NCBI GenBank assembly: GCA_003445095.1
Contig: DLVS01000754.1
Coordinates: 1-6,682, forward strand
Reading direction: 5' to 3'
Source of the DNA: Verrucomicrobiales bacterium
GTDB taxonomy: Bacteria > Verrucomicrobiota > Verrucomicrobiia > Limisphaerales > UBA9464
Length of the DNA stretch: 6,682 nucleotides
This document shows positions 1-5,829 of this stretch, in pieces. The notes beneath the pieces were generated by a model. The model was not told the DNA's origin. It worked only from the letters and a program-made list of their open reading frames with translations, and did no database searches. Each line of letters starts with the position of its first letter. Positions within the stretch are counted from its first letter, which is position 1. A program made the translations under genes and the position numbers.

Positions 1-1
1 G

Positions 2-223
2 ACGCCCGACCAAAAATCCCGCCTGGCGGACCTCGATTCATTGTACCGCTCCAAGATCGCGCAAGAAGATCTCGCCTGCCGGGATGCGCTGGCCCGTCTG
101 ACGGCCGAAGGTGATCCCGAAAAGATCGAAACGCGCCGCAACCAATACCTGGACGAAAAACGCCGTCTCGAAGCGGAACTCGAAGAAAAGAAGACCGCCA
201 TTCGCTCCGAACCGTCGAAATGA
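2..223 (+). CDS. C-terminal fragment of a coiled-coil protein of unknown function
   Basis: Seventy-three codons are open from the window edge to a TGA at 221-223, so the 5' end of the gene lies outside the window. A TTG at 41 could act as a start, but the frame is open upstream and reads naturally (TPDQKSRLADLDS), so I treat it as internal. The peptide is strongly charged and helical. Its second half, running to the C-terminal EPSK, is rich in Glu, Lys and Arg with Leu spaced as in a coiled coil (EKRRLEAELEEKKTA). I see no catalytic motif, signal peptide or membrane segment. The next gene starts 27 nt downstream on the same strand, so co-transcription is possible. I do not recognise the family. 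The coiled-coil tail suggests a structural or oligomerising role, but that is only inference. Confidence 0.6.
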   Translation, partial: TPDQKSRLADLDSLYRSKIAQEDLACRDALARLTAEGDPEKIETRRNQYLDEKRRLEAELEEKKTAIRSEPSK

Positions 224-250
224 GGCGATCAGCTCGCCCGACAAACCCCA

Positions 251-802
251 ATGAAACGATTCCTTCTTGGCAGTTTTGTGGCCGCCTTGGTCCTGTTCGC
301 CTTCGGTGCGGCGTTTTGGACGTGCCCGATCCCGTACGCCTACGTGGAGAAGCCGAGCACGGCAGATGGCTCCCTGGGGGCGGCCTTGCGCGAGCACTTG
401 CCGAATGACGGACTTTACCTCGTGCCGGGAATTCATGCTGATCCTTCCGTGACTTTGGACCAGTACCAACGCGGACCTGTCGCCACGATTCATTACCGAC
501 GCGACGGTGTTACTCCCATGGCGCCGGAAGCGCTCGTCGCGGGATTTTTCCACGGATGGATCACGACTGCCTTCCTGGCGATAATGCTCCGCCTGGCCGC
601 GCTGCCGCGCTACGGTCAACGACTGATGCTGGTGACGCTCGCGGGGCTGGCGGCGGCCAATTATATGAAGCTCAGCGATGGCATCTATTGGTACCAACCG
701 TGGCCCTGGCTCGTGTTGAATGCCGCGTATGACGCCGCGGCGTTCCTCGTCGCCGGAAGTGTGTTAGCAGCGATTGTGAAGCCCCTGCCAAAGCCCGCCT
801 GA
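251..802 (+). CDS. Four-helix integral membrane protein of unknown function
   Basis: The gene encodes 183 residues from an ATG. The N-terminus has MKR followed by a hydrophobic helix at about residues 4-23 with no lipobox, so it is probably a signal anchor. Residues 24-94 form a polar segment, probably extracytoplasmic, with PGIHADP (59-65) and RGPVATIHYRRDG (74-86). Three more hydrophobic segments follow at about 95-116, 122-140 and 154-176, the last preceded by a Trp/Tyr/Pro-rich turn (IYWYQPWPW, 145-153). I recall small uncharacterised bacterial membrane proteins with the same plan: one N-terminal helix, a soluble loop with a GP-x-x-x-x-xY pattern, then a helical bundle. I cannot name the family. 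No strong Shine-Dalgarno is visible upstream. It lies 27 nt after the preceding gene, and the longest reading of the sulfatase-like gene starts 6 nt after its stop. The gene call is good; the function is unknown. Confidence 0.8.
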   Translation: MKRFLLGSFVAALVLFAFGAAFWTCPIPYAYVEKPSTADGSLGAALREHLPNDGLYLVPGIHADPSVTLDQYQRGPVATIHYRRDGVTPMAPEALVAGFFHGWITTAFLAIMLRLAALPRYGQRLMLVTLAGLAAANYMKLSDGIYWYQPWPWLVLNAAYDAAAFLVAGSVLAAIVKPLPKPA

Positions 803-808
803 AGACGC

Positions 809-2338
809 GTGAAATTGAAAACGGAAGTCGAACCGCGGATAGACGCGGATGAACGCGGATACGGCGGCGTTTGCCGGAACAATCTGGCCCGCTCACGAGG
901 GGAGACTCATTTCTATGGCCGTTGCGGTCCGAGTAGACGTTTTTTTGCCTGTAGTGCGATCATGCTGCTGGCGACCGGGCTTGCCTTCGCCGCTCGCCCT
1001 TCGCGGCCCAGTCCCCTTCCGAACTTTGTGCTCGTGGTCGCCGACGGATTGCGACCTGACGAGCTCGGCACGCGCGCCGTCCCAACGCCGGCGCTCGATC
1101 AATTGGCGGCTCAAGGCATCCGCTTTACGCAAGCGTATGCGGGCGCTCCCGTGGACGCCGCCAGCCGAGCGGCGATAATGACTGGTCAACACACCGGTCA
1201 CGGGCGGGTTCGGAGCGAACTGCAAGTTCCGCTGGCTCCGGAAGACGTCACGCTGGCGGAGGTGCTGCGAAGCGTGGGGTATCGGAGCGCCGCCGTGGGA
1301 ATTTGGGGACTCGGTTGGGAAGGCACTACGGGACTTCCCACGGCTCAAGGGTTCAACGAATTCCTCGGTTGCCTCGACTTGGTCCATGGGCGCGATGATC
1401 AGCCGGCGTTCCTGTGGAGAAATGAAGTGCCCTTCGTACTTAAGGGGAATCCTGGACCCGCGGCGGCGGCCTCCGCCTTCGAGTGGATGCTCCGAGGAGC
1501 CACCAACTTTATCCGTATCAACGAAGACCACCCGTTCTTCCTCTACTTCGCACCCCATCTGCCCGGTAGTAGCAGTGAGTTGGGTGCCGTTCGAATTCCT
1601 ACCGCCAGCCCCTTCACGAATCAGACTTGGACGCCGTCCCAACGAATTCGCGCTACCCGGATCGCCTACTTGGACGAACAAGTAGGTAAACTGGTCGCCG
1701 ATTTGCGAAAACGGAATTTGGACTCCGAGACCCTGGTCATTGTTACGAGCACCGCGTCGTCTGACGCTGCGAACGAAATGACTGAAGCATCCAAGCCGAG
1801 GGCGACGCCACTTTCCGAATCGAACCTACGGGTGCCACTGATTGCTTGGTGGCCAGGGAAAATTGCTGGCGGAAGAACCAATAACCGCCCGGTGGCGGCG
1901 TGGGACATCGTGCCGACGTTAGCCCAACTGGCGAACGCTCCGCTGCCGAAACAGCTCGACGGCCGTTCGTTTTCGGCACTGCTGCTAAGTCAGCCGCCGC
2001 CCACCAACAGCACGCGGTTCTATTGGGAAGGCCACGCAGGTGGACTGAGCCAAGCCGGTCGGATCGGCCAGTGGAAAGGAGTCCGGGCGCTCGGGAAACC
2101 ATCGGTCGCCGTGTACGACTTAGAGGTGGACCCCACTGAGTCCCACGACCTCGCGCCGACGCGGCGTGACTTGGTCGCGCAATTCGAAGCACTTTTCGCC
2201 GAGAACTCGCGCACCTGGAGCCCGCCGGCTGACGGTGCAGTCGGTGCGGCCGGACGTCCCGGATATCCGATCCCGACGAACGTCATAACACAGCCACTGC
2301 GGACCAACTCTCCCCCGGACGGTCCGGCCACTCCTTAG
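809..2338 (+). CDS. Sulfatase-family (alkaline phosphatase superfamily) protein, probably catalytically altered; start uncertain
   Basis: The longest frame is 509 residues from a GTG. Residues 43-62 (RRFFACSAIMLLATGLAFAA) look like a signal peptide, so the mature protein is probably exported. The fold follows type I sulfatases: a metal-site strand at 71-87 (PNFVLVVADGLRPDELG), TPALDQLAAQGIRFTQAYAG (93-112), the nucleophile region (113-131), HPFFLYFAPH (241-250), LRVPLIAWWPGKI (340-352), DIVPTLAQLA (366-375) and a C-terminal domain with YWEGH, QWKGVR and VYDLEVDPTESHDLA (405-449). Key residues are missing. The formylglycine site C/S-x-P-S-R reads D116-A-A-S-R, the usual second Asp of DDxG is G80, and the usual TSDNG reads TSTAS (313-317). 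D79 and H250 remain. A Pro-rich tail ends the protein. Sulfatase activity is therefore unlikely. It may be a pseudoenzyme or have another activity; the ADGLRPD stretch also recalls phosphodiesterases of the same superfamily. ATG 962 is the only other in-frame start I found, and it would shorten the signal peptide. Confidence 0.8.
   Translation: MKLKTEVEPRIDADERGYGGVCRNNLARSRGETHFYGRCGPSRRFFACSAIMLLATGLAFAARPSRPSPLPNFVLVVADGLRPDELGTRAVPTPALDQLAAQGIRFTQAYAGAPVDAASRAAIMTGQHTGHGRVRSELQVPLAPEDVTLAEVLRSVGYRSAAVGIWGLGWEGTTGLPTAQGFNEFLGCLDLVHGRDDQPAFLWRNEVPFVLKGNPGPAAAASAFEWMLRGATNFIRINEDHPFFLYFAPHLPGSSSELGAVRIPTASPFTNQTWTPSQRIRATRIAYLDEQVGKLVADLRKRNLDSETLVIVTSTASSDAANEMTEASKPRATPLSESNLRVPLIAWWPGKIAGGRTNNRPVAAWDIVPTLAQLANAPLPKQLDGRSFSALLLSQPPPTNSTRFYWEGHAGGLSQAGRIGQWKGVRALGKPSVAVYDLEVDPTESHDLAPTRRDLVAQFEALFAENSRTWSPPADGAVGAAGRPGYPIPTNVITQPLRTNSPPDGPATP
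831..860 (+). repeat. Three-unit 10-bp direct repeat (CGCGGAT core)
   Basis: Three consecutive 10-bp units read aaccgcggat, agacgcggat and gaacgcggat. The core CGCGGAT is identical in all three (834-840, 844-850, 854-860). The three bases before each core vary. The unit lies just before the sulfatase-like gene, inside its longest possible frame, where it would encode PRIDADERGY. On the other strand it reads as IRVHPRLS or RSSASIRG. From memory, that peptide flavour recurs in spurious short ORFs of many environmental bacteria, which suggests a dispersed intergenic repeat family rather than coding sequence. Function is unknown. Confidence 0.6.
897..917 (+). promoter_or_regulatory. Shine-Dalgarno and ATG, out of frame with the sulfatase-like ORF
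   Basis: GAGGGGAG at 897-904 is the best ribosome binding site in this part of the window. It is followed after 10 nt by ATG at 915-917. That ATG is in the third forward frame, whereas the sulfatase-like domain is in the second. The two would join if the seven-T run at 940-946 were read as eight or five T. The joined N-terminus would begin MAVAVRVDVFF and run into ACSAIMLLATGLAFAA, a plausible signal peptide. Confidence 0.4.
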
Positions 2339-2353
2339 CTGGAACGGATAAGT

Positions 2354-2394
2354 CTAAGGCGATCCCTCTCAGGCTAGGGCATCCGTTGCCTTAG
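2354..2394. terminator. Candidate stem-loop at the convergent gene junction
   Basis: Bases 2354-2363 (CTAAGGCGAT) can pair with 2385-2394 (GTTGCCTTAG) over 10 bp, two of them G-U wobbles. Inside, CCCT (2364-2367) can pair with AGGG (2376-2379). The structure spans the 35-bp gap between the sulfatase-like stop at 2338 and the kinase stop at 2374-2376, and it includes the last kinase codons. Its position suits a shared terminator, but neither strand has a T-run after the stem, so a classical intrinsic terminator is not shown. Confidence 0.3.
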
Positions 2395-4707
2395 CTGCTC
2401 GAAATGTCGCAGACGACGCGCTTGGTAGCTGTCCGTCGAGTTCGCTTCGGCAGACTTTTGCAGCACTGGTAACGCCGCATCAAGCAGCAGCCGCGCTTCG
2501 TCAGCTTTCCCGAGCGCAATCAGCGTTTCGGCCAAGAGACAGCCGATTCCGTGCGTCGAGCGATGGTCAATTCCGTAGGCTTGGGCAGCCACCGCCCGCG
2601 CGCGTCGCAACACCGGCTCCGCCTCTTCCGCTCGTCCGAGTTCGAGCAAGGCGCGTCCTTTGAGACGCAGGGAAAACTGAAAGTCCCGGTGATCCGGCGG
2701 CAGTTGCCCGGTTTCGATACGGACGGCTTCTTCCGCCGCAGCCAGCGCCGCGACATAGTTCGATTGAACTAAGAATACCGTGCCCAACCGGGCGTGCGCG
2801 AAAGCTGTCGGAGGGCTGTTGGTTCCGAACAACTGTTGCCGCAAGGCCAGTGCTTCCCGGGCAGCGGACTCGGCGTTCGCCAGGTCGCCGGCTTCGATCA
2901 ATCCGTCGGCTAGATTGCTGAGGTTGGTGGCCAGATTGATTTTGCCATCGGGGAGCCGGCGGTTGAGCTCAATCGCTTGCTCCAAGAGGGAACGATAGGC
3001 GGGGTCGCCGAGGTCCCCGGCCACAGTCGCTAAGTCACCTAGGGCACTGGCCCGTAAAGAGTCATACTTCGGCCCCAACTGCTCCGCGATCCGCAAGGAT
3101 TCGCGCAGCGGGGCCTCCGCTTCTTTGGGTCGGCCAGCCGAAAGAAGCGTGGACCCCTGTTCGGCCAACAAGTTCGCCAGTTTGCCCGGGTCGGCGTTCG
3201 GCTGTTGGCGAAGAATTGCTATAGCTCGCGCAATTTCCTCGAGAGCCGCGGGCGTCCGGCCCGACCACGTTAATAACGCTCCAAGATTTCCATGCGCCTC
3301 AGCAGTTTTGAGGGCGTCGGGTCCGAGTTCGCGCTCATAAATCGCCAAGGCCGACCGAAGCAATGGTTCCGCATCGTCATAAAGCGACAATTGATAATAG
3401 GTAACCCCAAGGGTGGATTCGATTTCAGCGCGGACGAGCGGTTGATCGGCTAGTTCGTTGGTGAGGCGAGCTCTCGCACGATGGAGAATGTCCATCACGC
3501 GAACTTCGCGTCCGTCGATATCGGGATTGGGGGCAGCGAGGATTTCTTGGAGGAAATTCTTCACTTGCTCGGCTTCGCGCCGTTGCGCCGCGATCCGTAA
3601 ACTGGAGGTGGAGATGATGGCGACGACGGCCAGCACCAACACCGCGGACACCAGACCCAACGAAGCCAGAGCGGGATTGCGCCGCCACCAGCGCCACATG
3701 ATTTCGGAGCGCGCCACTGGTCGGGCCTGAATGGGTTCGCCGCGGAGCCAGCGGCGTAAATCAGCGGCGAGTGTGGCCGCGGTCGGGTAGCGTTGGTCCA
3801 CCTCTTTGCGAAGCGCCTTGAGCGCGACGGTTTCGAGATCCTTGGGAACCGCGGGATTGAGCAGTCGCGGTGGTACGGGATCTTGATCCTCGACCTGGCG
3901 GAGGACAGCGGTCGGTGTTTCACCTACGAACGGCGCGCGACCTGTCAGGAGATGATATAAGACCGCACCAATTGCGTACGTGTCACTCGCAGCAGTTACA
4001 TCGCGACTCCGACCGGCCGCTTGCTCGGGCGCCATGTAACCGGGAGTTCCTAAGATCTCGCCGCTGAGAGTGAGATTGCTTTCGTGAGACGCACGGCGGG
4101 CAAGGCCGAAGTCGGTCACATGCGGTTCGCCGCCTCCGCTGACGATGACGTTGGACGGCTTGAGATCACGATGAAGCACCCCGCGGTCGTGGGCGTGCTG
4201 CATGGCGTCGGCGATCTTCGCCGTCAATTCCGCCGCCAGTCTCGCCGCCAGGGGGCCATCCCGCGTAAGTTCGGCCAGATTGCGTCCCTCCACCAAATCC
4301 ATGGAGAAAAACTGCTGTCCCTCGTGTTCGCCGATTTCATGGATCGCGACGATATTCGCGTGTCGCAAGGCAGCGGCGGAGGCGGCTTCGGTACGGAATC
4401 GGTCGACCTCCGCTCGCGAGGCAAGTGCGCCGTCGCGCAACAGTTTGAGGGCTACCTCGCGGTCAAGGCTCACTTGTCGAGCCCGATACACGACGCCCAT
4501 TCCGCCGCGGGCAATCTCGCTGAGGATTTCGTAGTCGCCGAAACGCCGAAGTTGGTCGAGTGATGGCGGAAAGTTAGCAGGGGGGCCCTCATCACCACCG
4601 AAGACCCGGCGAGCCAGGCACCGCGGGCAAAGTCCTTGAGTCGCGCCCGCGCGGAGAGCCAGGCCACATCGCGGGCAGTGAACAATGGAGGCGGCGGGTG
4701 CGGACAT
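2374..4707 (-). CDS. Membrane-anchored Hanks-type serine/threonine kinase with zinc ribbon and TPR repeats
   Basis: The protein has 777 residues. An N-terminal zinc ribbon has C11-P-R-C14 and C27-P-R-C30. The kinase domain (about 58-322) has a glycine loop (66-71, ARGGMG, the first Gly replaced by Ala), VALK with K88, the helix-C Glu E107, HRDLKPSN (179-186, catalytic D181), DFG (199-201), APE (226-228) and D242, so it should be active. It phosphorylates Ser/Thr of unknown targets. RPVARSEIMWRWWRRNP precedes a single membrane helix at about 348-367. Positive charge before the helix suggests a cytoplasmic kinase and an exported C-terminus. Residues about 430-750 hold about seven TPR-like units (for example 431-461, 511-541, 592-622, 677-707, 719-749), probably for binding proteins. 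GAGGTG lies 8 nt before the ATG. It diverges from the protease gene. The plan is common in Planctomycetes and Verrucomicrobia, as far as I recall; substrates and ligand cannot be read from sequence. Confidence 0.93.
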   Translation of the reverse strand: MSAPAASIVHCPRCGLALRAGATQGLCPRCLARRVFGGDEGPPANFPPSLDQLRRFGDYEILSEIARGGMGVVYRARQVSLDREVALKLLRDGALASRAEVDRFRTEAASAAALRHANIVAIHEIGEHEGQQFFSMDLVEGRNLAELTRDGPLAARLAAELTAKIADAMQHAHDRGVLHRDLKPSNVIVSGGGEPHVTDFGLARRASHESNLTLSGEILGTPGYMAPEQAAGRSRDVTAASDTYAIGAVLYHLLTGRAPFVGETPTAVLRQVEDQDPVPPRLLNPAVPKDLETVALKALRKEVDQRYPTAATLAADLRRWLRGEPIQARPVARSEIMWRWWRRNPALASLGLVSAVLVLAVVAIISTSSLRIAAQRREAEQVKNFLQEILAAPNPDIDGREVRVMDILHRARARLTNELADQPLVRAEIESTLGVTYYQLSLYDDAEPLLRSALAIYERELGPDALKTAEAHGNLGALLTWSGRTPAALEEIARAIAILRQQPNADPGKLANLLAEQGSTLLSAGRPKEAEAPLRESLRIAEQLGPKYDSLRASALGDLATVAGDLGDPAYRSLLEQAIELNRRLPDGKINLATNLSNLADGLIEAGDLANAESAAREALALRQQLFGTNSPPTAFAHARLGTVFLVQSNYVAALAAAEEAVRIETGQLPPDHRDFQFSLRLKGRALLELGRAEEAEPVLRRARAVAAQAYGIDHRSTHGIGCLLAETLIALGKADEARLLLDAALPVLQKSAEANSTDSYQARRLRHFEQLRQRMP

Positions 4708-4715
4708 GGCCGAGA

Positions 4716-4721
4716 CACCTC
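4716..4721 (-). promoter_or_regulatory. Ribosome binding site of the kinase gene
   Basis: On the minus strand these bases read GAGGTG, 8 nt before the kinase ATG at 4707-4705. This supports that start. The zinc ribbon also begins 10 residues into the protein, as expected for this architecture. Confidence 0.5.
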
Positions 4722-4735
4722 GAAGGTAGGCAAGT

Positions 4736-4751
4736 ATGGCCTCGACGCCAT
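4736..4751. promoter_or_regulatory. Candidate operator: imperfect 16-bp dyad between divergent genes
   Basis: ATGGCcTCGAcGCCAT is a 16-bp inverted repeat with a single mismatched pair (lower case). It lies in the divergent gap, 29 bp from the kinase start codon and 46 bp before the first possible start of the protease gene. The placement suits a regulator acting on one or both genes. I could not identify convincing -35/-10 promoter boxes for either direction, so this is only a candidate. Confidence 0.3.
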
Positions 4752-4768
4752 CTTCTAAGCTTGATGGT

Positions 4769-4795
4769 CGCGGGGCGATCCTTGAGCGTCCCGCG
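4769..4795 (+). promoter_or_regulatory. Stem-loop just before the protease gene
   Basis: CGCGGGGCG (4769-4777) can pair with CGTCCCGCG (4787-4795) over 9 bp with one G-U wobble and a 9-nt loop. The stem ends 2 nt before the TTG at 4798. If the transcript includes it, it would hide the upstream translation-initiation region for that start. If translation starts at ATG 4840, it is a leader hairpin. GC-rich stems can also arise by chance in DNA of this composition. Confidence 0.35.
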
Positions 4796-4797
4796 CC

Positions 4798-5574
4798 TTG
4801 ATCCCTGTGTCGCCCGAGGGGCGACCCCTGATCAACCTAATGATCGAACCATTGCTCCTGACTGCTATGTGCGTTCGGACGTCGGCCGGGAACCGGCCGC
4901 TCACCAACGCCAGCGGCTTCTTTTTCGAACGGGAAGAGCGGGTGTATCTAGTCACCAGCCGCCACGTTGTCGTGGACGAGGCGAGCAAGCACTTTCCGGA
5001 TCGCCTCGAATTCGAGGTCCACCTCGATGCCGCTAACCTGGCGAAGTCCACAGCCTTCTCGATACTGCTGTATCAGGGCGGCAAGAGCGTTTGGCGCCAG
5101 GGACGCGATGCGGCCAGCGAGATCGACGTGGCGGTGATTGAGATCGACCGCGCCGCGCTGCCGGCTTCAGCCGTGTACCACGCCTTCACTCCCGAGCACC
5201 TTAAGTACTCGTTCGATGAAGTGGAGGTGGGCAACTCCCTACTGATCGTGGGATTTCCGCTCGGGTTTCACGATCAGCTGCATCATTTGCCGGTGGTGCG
5301 GCAGGCCGTAATCGCGTCGTCGTTTGGGCTTCGTTTCGACGGTCTCGGTTACTTTCTCACGGATGCTCGGACTCACCGAGGTACCAGCGGCGCACCGGTG
5401 GTCATGCGCGCACCCGCGGCTCCGGAGGCGTCGGTCACGGCGTTACCATGGCGACTCCTGGGTGTGCATTCGTCGCGGCTGGATGTGGGCCCTCGCGATG
5501 TTTGGGTTGACGAAACTCTCGGCCTCAACTGCGCTTGGTACGCGGATATTTTGATGACGCTAACGAAGGAGTAA
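4798..5574 (+). CDS. Trypsin-like serine protease, probably cytosolic
   Basis: The longest frame is 258 residues from TTG 4798. An in-frame ATG at 4840 gives 244 residues (MIEPLLLTA) and may be the true start, since neither has a good ribosome binding site. The residues expected for a chymotrypsin-fold triad are visible: His56 in YLVTSRHVV (50-58), Asp110 in EIDVAVIEID (108-117) and Ser197 in RGTSGAPVV (194-202). GNSLLIVGFPLGF (145-157) is the usual central strand-turn of these proteases. There is no convincing signal peptide, membrane helix or PDZ domain, so unlike exported HtrA proteases it probably acts in the cytoplasm, perhaps with a partner supplying specificity. It should hydrolyse peptide bonds; the substrate is unknown. 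It diverges from the kinase gene. Proteases of this kind also occur in bacterial signalling and conflict systems, but I see no other component of a known one here. Confidence 0.85.
   Translation: MIPVSPEGRPLINLMIEPLLLTAMCVRTSAGNRPLTNASGFFFEREERVYLVTSRHVVVDEASKHFPDRLEFEVHLDAANLAKSTAFSILLYQGGKSVWRQGRDAASEIDVAVIEIDRAALPASAVYHAFTPEHLKYSFDEVEVGNSLLIVGFPLGFHDQLHHLPVVRQAVIASSFGLRFDGLGYFLTDARTHRGTSGAPVVMRAPAAPEASVTALPWRLLGVHSSRLDVGPRDVWVDETLGLNCAWYADILMTLTKE
4810..4829 (+). promoter_or_regulatory. Two mutually exclusive hairpins near the protease start
   Basis: TCGCCC (4810-4815) can pair with GGGCGA (4819-4824) over 6 bp around GAG. Alternatively, AGGGG (4817-4821) can pair with CCCCT (4825-4829) over 5 bp around CGA. 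The two share bases and cannot form together. Both lie between the two candidate starts of the protease gene (TTG 4798 and ATG 4840). A switching leader is conceivable, but nothing in the sequence proves it. Confidence 0.25.
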
Positions 5575-5613
5575 CTGGAGGGAATCACTTCCAAAAGAGC
5601 ACCCACCCACCTC

Positions 5614-5829
5614 ATGCACCTGCGATCCCTTCAGGAATTCGAACGGAACGTTAAGTATCTGTGGCGTTTGGGATCATGGGATCTTGCTCGCCATTGGGCC
5701 GATCAACCGTCCCACGTTCGGAGCTTCAAATTCGGCGGTCACCCGTTTTACCACCGAACGGGAACCGATGACCTCAGCGCTCTCAACGAGGTTCTGTTCC
5801 CGACCGGCGCGAAATCCGAATGGCATTGA
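5614..5829 (+). CDS. Short ORF resembling the N-terminus of an FkbM-type methyltransferase, probably truncated
   Basis: The ORF has 71 codons from ATG. Residues 35-62 (VRSFKFGG, then HPFYHRTGTDDLSALNEVLF) resemble the segment just before the catalytic domain in FkbM-family methyltransferases, which typically has a pattern like HPxxxRxGTSDxxxxxxVF. The SAM-binding domain that should follow is absent: the frame stops after GAKSEWH. The frame is also open back to the protease stop at 5572-5574, but ATG 5614 is the only standard start I see. No clear ribosome binding site precedes it. It overlaps the next gene by 10 nt, so the two are probably translationally coupled. It may be a deletion remnant of an FkbM gene, or a short real protein. 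The FkbM likeness is from memory and only moderately sure. Confidence 0.5.
   Translation: MHLRSLQEFERNVKYLWRLGSWDLARHWADQPSHVRSFKFGGHPFYHRTGTDDLSALNEVLFPTGAKSEWH

Noticed and set aside
38..697. 219-codon open frame on the minus strand
   Set aside because: It runs antisense across two better genes, has Arg/Gln-rich low-information composition and shows no recognisable motif. It is a shadow of GC-rich coding DNA.
849..1178. 109-codon frame that includes ATG 915 as an independent protein
   Set aside because: After about residue 30 it is only the +1 shadow of the sulfatase-like gene. The start signal is of interest, the product is not.
893..1681. 262-codon open frame on the minus strand
   Set aside because: It lies opposite the well-supported sulfatase-like domain, is Arg/Gly/Ser-rich and shows no domain.
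2333..2397. The two CCTTAGCTG copies as target-site duplication or attachment site
   Set aside because: The 9-bp match flanks only about 50 bp, most of it gene ends, with no recombinase or element. Chance is more likely.
4490..4510. Kinase glycine loop with Ala for the first Gly (ARGGMG), as a sign of a dead kinase
   Set aside because: The other key residues (K88, E107, D181, N186, D199) are all present, and the first loop Gly tolerates change. The kinase is probably active.
4084..4563. 159-codon open frame on the plus strand
   Set aside because: It is antisense to the kinase catalytic domain, whose motifs are clear. The plus reading has no motif.
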